The translations under genes were made by a program, and so were the position numbers. From Aphelocoma coerulescens (lineage: Eukaryota > Chordata > Aves > Passeriformes > Corvidae): a stretch of DNA of 64,000 bases. The notes under the pieces were generated by a model. It searched no databases and was not told the DNA's origin. It saw only the letters and a list, made by a program, of their open reading frames with translations. Numbering within the stretch: position 1 is the first letter of the stretch; the number at the start of each line of letters is the position of its first letter. The stretch is from assembly GCF_041296385.1 (NCBI RefSeq), contig NC_091023.1, positions 21,790,924-21,854,923 on the forward strand. Direction: 5' to 3'. Positions 63,476-64,000 of this stretch are shown here, piece by piece.

Positions 63476-64000
63476 TCAAAAATCACTCCGTTTTGCTGAA
63501 TTTTTTTGTCACCATAAAATGACATGGCTTGAATGGTTTCAAACTCGTATCACTAAAATAAGGAGTGTCATGAGAGTCTAAAGGCCTGGTAGCAACTCCT
63601 GTTCATCCCCTTGCTCAGGGGCTATTACACTCTAGTCCTTCACAAAGACAGCAGAGAAGTCTAAAATGACTGTGTCTAAATAAAAGAGGAGTTTTGACAG
63701 AGTTAAACTCCTTTTAATACACCTGAAAAGTCATACATCTCTCAATTCCTAAGTATTCTCTGCTATCATTCACTCCAACAGGAGGCATTAGGACTTAGCA
63801 GGATCCAGCTTATAGTTCTAACAGCAAGTGGCTTATCAAGAGCATATCACTCTTCATCACCAGGATTTTGAAATGCTGAGCATTTTTTAATACAGCACCC
63901 CAGGTGTTTGCTGCTTAAAACATACTCTACATGAGCTTCTGCAGATGGCATGTCAACGGGGAGCCATCGAGATTCAAAAGCACTAACAATTCTCTTTGGG
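63476..64000. other. Non-coding DNA, no gene recognised
   Basis: Unique sequence follows the CR1 5' boundary up to the window end. I see no coding frame, RNA gene or repeat. Confidence 0.5.

Overview
The window looks like vertebrate nuclear DNA, most likely from a bird. It is AT-rich and CpG-poor, with long non-coding stretches, short simple repeats and one sharp CpG island. The recognisable transposable elements are CR1-type LINEs with the sauropsid CR1 3' end. I saw no Alu, B1/B2 or L1 copies as in a mammal, and no operons, ribosome-binding-site patterns or CRISPR arrays as in a prokaryote. CR1 also occurs in turtles and crocodilians, so 'bird' is an inference from the low repeat density and the CR1 subtypes.

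I could not identify any intact protein-coding gene. Nearly all open frames are short, overlap frames on the other strand and resemble no family I recognise. The longest low-noise frame (196 codons, 54868-55458) is reported only as a weak candidate. The window is best read as intergenic or intronic DNA around one CpG-island promoter.

Layout. 1-11000: unique AT-rich DNA carrying a striking local duplication, two copies of a 212-bp segment (6172-6383 and 7995-8206) with only two differences. 11032-11492: 3' end of a CR1 element. 11500-35880: long featureless stretch with an (AAAT)n microsatellite at 25232-25264. 35880-37640: the likely regulatory centre, with an AT-rich block that looks constrained, GA-, A- and ATCC-rich low-complexity DNA, and a dense CpG island (37272-37561). 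38034-38060: a run of 27 T. 38061-50060: unique DNA with a second (AAAT)n tract (42561-42604) and a possible conserved block near 44000. 50061-51215: an old CR1/L3-type LINE relic more than 1 kb long. 52171-52445: another CR1 3' end. 57990-58710: a decayed LINE reverse-transcriptase fragment of the L2/CR1 type. 62621-63475: a larger, better-preserved 5'-truncated CR1 with broken reverse-transcriptase reading frames.

All five LINE relics lie on the minus strand. If a transcription unit crosses the window it could be on the plus strand, since intronic LINEs tend to survive antisense to the host gene, but five elements are too few to prove it. The two observations most worth following are the 212-bp duplication and the isolated CpG island with its neighbouring AT-rich block. 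I found no convincing new gene system.
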